Origin: Gammaproteobacteria bacterium
Lineage (GTDB): Bacteria; Pseudomonadota; Gammaproteobacteria; JAPPPA01
Length of the DNA stretch: 8,517 bases
Direction: 5' to 3'
Assembly (NCBI GenBank): GCA_028817755.1
Contig: JAPPPA010000037.1
Span: 1-8,517, forward strand
Shown here in pieces: positions 6,111 through 8,517 of this stretch (the stretch's first letter is position 1; each line of letters begins with the position of its first letter). The position numbers were made by a program, and so were the translations under genes. The notes beneath the pieces were generated by a model. It ran no database searches and was not told where the DNA came from. It saw only the letters and a program-made list of their open reading frames with translations.

Positions 6111-6905
6111 TTAGTTAAGCAGGTCGTTGACGGGTTGGTCTTGCAGGCCAGCCAGTTCGGCAGCTTGCTGGCCTAGCGCTTTGTAGTTTTGCGTGACGGT
6201 GGCAGAAACCGCCTCACTGGCACTCATGGCGTTTAAATGAGATTGCACGGTATTGGCATCACCGCGAGCGACAGGGCCGGTTAAGGCAGCAGCTGTGCCT
6301 TGTGCGTCTATATTGCTGAGCGTAGTTTCAATTAGCGGCTTGAGTGATGCCCATAAGGTATCGCGTTGAATATTCGCGGCCTCGCCCAGCTGCAAAGCGC
6401 TTTCCATTAACGCCGTGAGGTTGTTGCAGGCCATTACCGCAGCAGCGTGATACAGCGGCTTTTCTTTGGAAGCGATTTCTACGGTTTGCATACCCAATGC
6501 TTCTGCCAAGGTTTTGATAACCGGCAAAGCTTCATCATCGCCTTCACAGTAAGCGTATGTGCCTTTTACTTTGGGTAAGGCGGCTTCTACATTTGGGAAG
6601 GTTTGCAGCGGATGCATTGAGGCGGTTGGGCCTGAATGCGTTTGTAAGATTTCACTGCTGAGTGCGCCGGAGCAATGAGCAACAACGGCGTTGGATTTGA
6701 AACTACTAGCAAGCTCAGCGCAGACATTTTCAATAGCGCTGTCTGTAACGGTCAGCAGCACAATATCGGCACCTTGCACGGCACTTTGCATATTGCCTTG
6801 CGCGCGCGCGCCTAGTGCAACCTGATATTGCGGCTGTTGCGATAGCAGCTTAGCGAAGGTTTGCCCCACTACGCCGTTGCCAATAATTGCGAGTTTGTTT
6901 GTCAT
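6111..6905 (-). CDS. Rossmann-like and DUF2520 domain-containing protein (putative NAD(P)-binding oxidoreductase-like)
   Basis: A 264-residue cytosolic protein. The N-terminus MTNKLAIIGNGVVGQ contains the dinucleotide-binding G-x-G-x-x-G (Gly9, Gly11, Gly14) after a first beta-strand, followed by ADIVLLTVTDSAI, the usual strand-and-turn of the Rossmann-like half. Then come the family landmarks HCSGALSSEIL (97-107), MHPLQTFP, PLYHAAAVMACNNLTAL in the helical linker, and LTGPVARGDANTV in the C-terminal DUF2520 half. This layout matches the Rossmann-like/DUF2520 family, which resembles 6-phosphogluconate or ketopantoate reductase-type dehydrogenases; the reaction is not established to my knowledge. 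ATG at 6903-6905 starts 19 bases after the RES toxin stop on the same strand, with no clear Shine-Dalgarno and no terminator between, so readthrough from the toxin operon is possible. Length is normal and no damage is visible. Confidence 0.88.
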   Translation of the reverse strand: MTNKLAIIGNGVVGQTFAKLLSQQPQYQVALGARAQGNMQSAVQGADIVLLTVTDSAIENVCAELASSFKSNAVVAHCSGALSSEILQTHSGPTASMHPLQTFPNVEAALPKVKGTYAYCEGDDEALPVIKTLAEALGMQTVEIASKEKPLYHAAAVMACNNLTALMESALQLGEAANIQRDTLWASLKPLIETTLSNIDAQGTAAALTGPVARGDANTVQSHLNAMSASEAVSATVTQNYKALGQQAAELAGLQDQPVNDLLN

Positions 6906-6924
6906 ACGCAGCAGTGTAACAAGC

Positions 6925-7683
6925 CTATGCCGCAGGCAAGGGCAACTCGCCGCTTACGCAGAAGTCTTCTCGGCTATGGCGCACTAGCTGGGTGCCGTCT
7001 TTCTGCTTAAAGGTGACTTCGTTTTCAGTGAGCTGACAAAACCACGGCGACACATTGCTGGGCTTTTTCTGACTGAATGCCTTCGGGGTAAATAGCCCCA
7101 CACAAAGCAGTGGCACGGCTGAGCGCGATGATTGGTATTCAAACGCTTGCACGCCGGCGTCACGCATGTCGCTGCCGAGTTTTTGCGTTTGGCTATAGTT
7201 CTGTTTATGCGTGAGTTCGGCTGTGTATTGGTCGAATGGCGCTTGTTGTAGCCGCACGCCTTGTTCGGTTTTGTAGTGAGCGGAAAACAAGCTGTGCTCT
7301 GAGCGCATATAGTCTTTGGGTGCTGCGGCTTGCATGCTGTCCCAAAACAGAAACCGGTAATAGGCAGTTTCGGCAAAGAGCACTTCGACAGAGGCACCAC
7401 CGTAAAAAATGCCCGGCTCGTGAATGCGTCCGAAGCGCGAGCCCCACTGCAACGGCGGGTAACGAAACGGCGTTTTTAATAGATAGTGATAGCTTTTGGC
7501 TTCGGGCAGGTTTTGCGGCTTGGCGTTTTCTAGCAGCTCTTCTAACAGAGCTTGCTCTTCTAGGGTATCGACATAGCCCATGGTCGCGACTTGCTCTTGG
7601 CTTTCAACCAAGCGGTACAAGGTGCCGCGAATTGGCTGAATGCAGTCTGCCCCGCCGCAGCTTTGCCAGATTGTCGCGCTCAC
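6925..7683 (-). CDS. RES-domain toxin (NAD+-consuming or ADP-ribosyltransferase type) of a type II TA pair
   Basis: The RES family is the toxin half of Res-Xre, ParT-ParS and MbcT-MbcA systems; studied members cleave NAD+ or ADP-ribosylate a target. From the GTG at 7681-7683 the product has 252 residues. N-terminal landmarks are CGG (9-11), TLYRLVESQEQVATMGYVDT and LEEQALLEELLE. The RES domain (about 70-200) shows the conserved Arg, Glu and Ser that name it: Arg83/Arg86 (SRFGR), PGIFYGG with Tyr94, VLFAE with Glu105, and EYQSSRS with Ser185/186/188, so it looks catalytically intact. I chose the GTG because relatives begin a few residues before CGG and because it lies 4 bases after the antitoxin stop. 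An ATG at 7710 or TTG at 7716 in the same frame would overlap the antitoxin end by 23 or 29 bases. No strong Shine-Dalgarno marks any of them. It lies downstream of its antitoxin, the usual order for this family. Confidence 0.9.
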   Translation of the reverse strand: MSATIWQSCGGADCIQPIRGTLYRLVESQEQVATMGYVDTLEEQALLEELLENAKPQNLPEAKSYHYLLKTPFRYPPLQWGSRFGRIHEPGIFYGGASVEVLFAETAYYRFLFWDSMQAAAPKDYMRSEHSLFSAHYKTEQGVRLQQAPFDQYTAELTHKQNYSQTQKLGSDMRDAGVQAFEYQSSRSAVPLLCVGLFTPKAFSQKKPSNVSPWFCQLTENEVTFKQKDGTQLVRHSREDFCVSGELPLPAA

Positions 7684-7687
7684 GCGT

Positions 7688-8059
7688 TTAGACTTTGCCG
7701 CGAGTGGCATCAACAAACTGCAGCACGCCGACTAAGCCTTGCACGCTGGTGATTTGTTCCGCCGGTATGCCGCCGGTGATTTTATTGGGGCTACGCATAA
7801 AGTGCTGAATCCAATCTTTGTCGCCCCCCGTGAGTGCAAACAAAGCGCGGGCAATACGAATAAGCAATAAGGCCAACTCGCCGCGTTTGGAGTCTGGCTC
7901 TAGGCTTTGGCTTTTCTTTAGTCGGCTAATAGCGCTGCGATCAACACCGAGTACCGATGCTAATTCGGCTGGCTGCAAACCCAGCTGTTGGCCTGCATTA
8001 AGAAAGGCCTTGGCTAAGACTTGGTCTGCTTGTGCTGTTGGTTGCGCTATTGCTGACAT
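7688..8059 (-). CDS. Xre/MbcA/ParS-family antitoxin (HTH plus DUF2384-type toxin-binding domain)
   Basis: The partner of the RES toxin: in this family the antitoxin binds and occludes the toxin active site and, with its HTH, represses the operon. From ATG 8057-8059 the protein has 123 residues. The HTH lies at about 28-50 (LQPAELASVLGVDRSAISRL). The C-terminal toxin-binding domain runs from about 58 to 123, with KRGELALLLIR, the GGD turn, MRSPNKITGGIP and VQGLVGVLQFVDATRGKV, the typical antitoxin ending. I chose this ATG because GGA lies 7 bases upstream and relatives begin at the equivalent MSAIA. The frame extends to an ATG at 8071 and a TTG at 8086, but the TTG would fall in the candidate operator and promoter. 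The stop is 4 bases before the toxin GTG, so the two are probably translationally coupled. Confidence 0.9.
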   Translation of the reverse strand: MSAIAQPTAQADQVLAKAFLNAGQQLGLQPAELASVLGVDRSAISRLKKSQSLEPDSKRGELALLLIRIARALFALTGGDKDWIQHFMRSPNKITGGIPAEQITSVQGLVGVLQFVDATRGKV

Positions 8060-8078
8060 GTTTTTATCCATAATTAAT

Positions 8079-8106
8079 ATGCACAATATATATCAAAAAT
8101 GTGCAT
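8079..8106. promoter_or_regulatory. Candidate autoregulatory operator and promoter of the Xre-RES operon
   Basis: ATGCACA (8079-8085) and TGTGCAT (8100-8106) form a perfect 7-base inverted repeat with half-sites exactly 21 bases apart, two helical turns. On the - strand TATATT (8085-8090) lies between them and is a possible -10, placing the start of transcription near 8078, about 19 bases before the antitoxin ATG. A direct repeat, GCATTTT twice (8103-8116), adjoins the upstream half. Binding by the antitoxin is inferred from family behaviour. Confidence 0.5.
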
Positions 8107-8129
8107 TTTGCATTTTCGGTGGCTCACAT

Positions 8130-8165
8130 AAAAAAACCGCCGATGGGTAGTGGCGGTTTCTTTTA
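8130..8165. terminator. Intrinsic terminator downstream of the glutamine amidotransferase gene
   Basis: AAACCGCC (8134-8141) pairs with GGCGGTTT (8152-8159) as an 8-bp stem around a 10-base loop. Read on the - strand it is followed by seven T (the A-run 8130-8136, partly in the stem), so it should end transcription of the TrpG/PabA gene and insulate the toxin-antitoxin operon. A TTTT run (8161-8164) also lets it act in the + direction. Confidence 0.88.
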
Positions 8166-8183
8166 TCTAGACGCGAACAGCTA

Positions 8184-8517
8184 TTAACGTTTTAAGAAGT
8201 TCGCCAATAAGTCATGCCCGCAGCGGGTGAGGATGCTTTCAGGGTGGAACTGCACGCCTTCGGCGCCGGTGGGTTTATGGATTACGCCCATGATTTCGTC
8301 CAGCTCGCCATTTTCGTTTTCAGTCCAGGCGGTGATTTCAAAATCGTCGGGGATGCTGGTTTTTTCGATCACCAGCGAGTGATAGCGCGTGGCTTCAAAC
8401 GGCTGTGGCAAACCGGCGAATACACCTTTGTCGCTGTGGTGCATCATGGAGGTTTGGCCATGCATGATTTGGTTGGCATGCACAATTTTGCCGCAGAAGA
8501 CTTGGCCGAGACTTTGG
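8184..8517 (-). CDS. Glutamine amidotransferase subunit of anthranilate or aminodeoxychorismate synthase (TrpG/PabA), N-terminus cut off by the window edge
   Basis: This class I glutaminase subunit hydrolyses glutamine and channels ammonia to the chorismate-binding partner (TrpE or PabB). 110 residues are visible and the frame is open through the right edge; the GTG at 8481-8483 is internal. QSLGQVFCGKIVHA directly follows where the nucleophile loop (CLGHQ) would be, so the catalytic Cys is outside the window. Family signatures include IMHGQTS, GVFAGLPQPF, TRYHSLV, EITAWT, DEIMGVIHK and GVQFHPESIL, the last with catalytic His91 and Glu93 of the visible part, then GHDLLANFL. These are hallmarks of TrpG/PabA rather than other amidotransferases. 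Choosing between tryptophan and folate roles is not possible; many bacteria use one protein for both. No trpD follows: a terminator comes directly after the stop. Confidence 0.93.
   Translation of the reverse strand, partial: QSLGQVFCGKIVHANQIMHGQTSMMHHSDKGVFAGLPQPFEATRYHSLVIEKTSIPDDFEITAWTENENGELDEIMGVIHKPTGAEGVQFHPESILTRCGHDLLANFLKR

Noticed and set aside
6795..6812. Alternating CG run within the DUF2520 gene as a possible Z-DNA or slippage tract
   Set aside because: It is only about five CG steps, encodes ordinary Arg-Ala codons in frame, and needs no further explanation.
6984..7447. Two - strand frames of 138 and 80 codons within the RES toxin gene
   Set aside because: They are shadows of the RES gene, with Arg-, Thr- and Ser-rich low-complexity products and no recognisable domain.
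7236..7691. 151-codon + strand frame opposite the RES toxin
   Set aside because: It is antisense to a gene with clear family signatures, and the product is Arg- and Ala-rich as expected of a shadow frame.

Overview
The window reads as bacterial chromosome from a gammaproteobacterium, probably a marine or free-living one. The best evidence is a long, class II type ketol-acid reductoisomerase gene (ilvC, 491 codons) transcribed divergently from its LysR-type regulator ilvY, the arrangement known from enteric bacteria and relatives. Protein sequences resemble E. coli IlvC and IlvY closely, but CDS base composition (about half G+C in lines I counted) and the neighbours are not those of E. coli. 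I cannot name the genus.

Layout, left to right. (1) 1-1310, + strand: the 3' part of a secreted-type alpha/beta hydrolase of the CocE/NonD or S15 class. (2) 1311-2237, - strand: ilvY, converging on the hydrolase with no intergenic base. (3) 2238-2477: the ilvY-ilvC divergent control region. It holds a doublet of REP-like hairpins lying against the ilvY start, a perfect TATAAT, a small palindrome that may be an IlvY site, and a leader hairpin before ilvC. (4) 2478-3953, + strand: ilvC, followed by a second and different hairpin doublet and a strong bidirectional terminator. (5) 4052-4984, - strand: a lower-G+C gene for a NucS-like PD-(D/E)XK nuclease with a PUA/EVE-like N-terminal region, a candidate DNA-defence protein. 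(6) 5034-6041, - strand: a glycerophosphodiester phosphodiesterase lipoprotein. (7) 6111-6905, - strand: a Rossmann-fold/DUF2520 protein. (8) 6925-8059, - strand: a type II toxin-antitoxin pair, Xre/MbcA/ParS antitoxin followed by RES-domain toxin, with a two-turn inverted repeat in its promoter region. (9) 8120-8165: a terminator. (10) 8184-8517, - strand: the C-terminal part of a glutamine amidotransferase subunit, TrpG or PabA, running off the right edge.

How the genes relate. ilvY and ilvC form a regulatory unit for branched-chain amino acid and pantothenate precursor synthesis; IlvY in known species activates ilvC when acetohydroxy-acid substrate is present. The Xre-RES pair should be one autoregulated operon; the DUF2520 gene starts 19 bases after the toxin stop and may be read from the same transcript. 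The nuclease and the toxin-antitoxin pair are the accessory elements, sitting between housekeeping genes. No RNA genes, CRISPR arrays or transposase genes were seen. No gene-free stretch exceeds about 240 bases.
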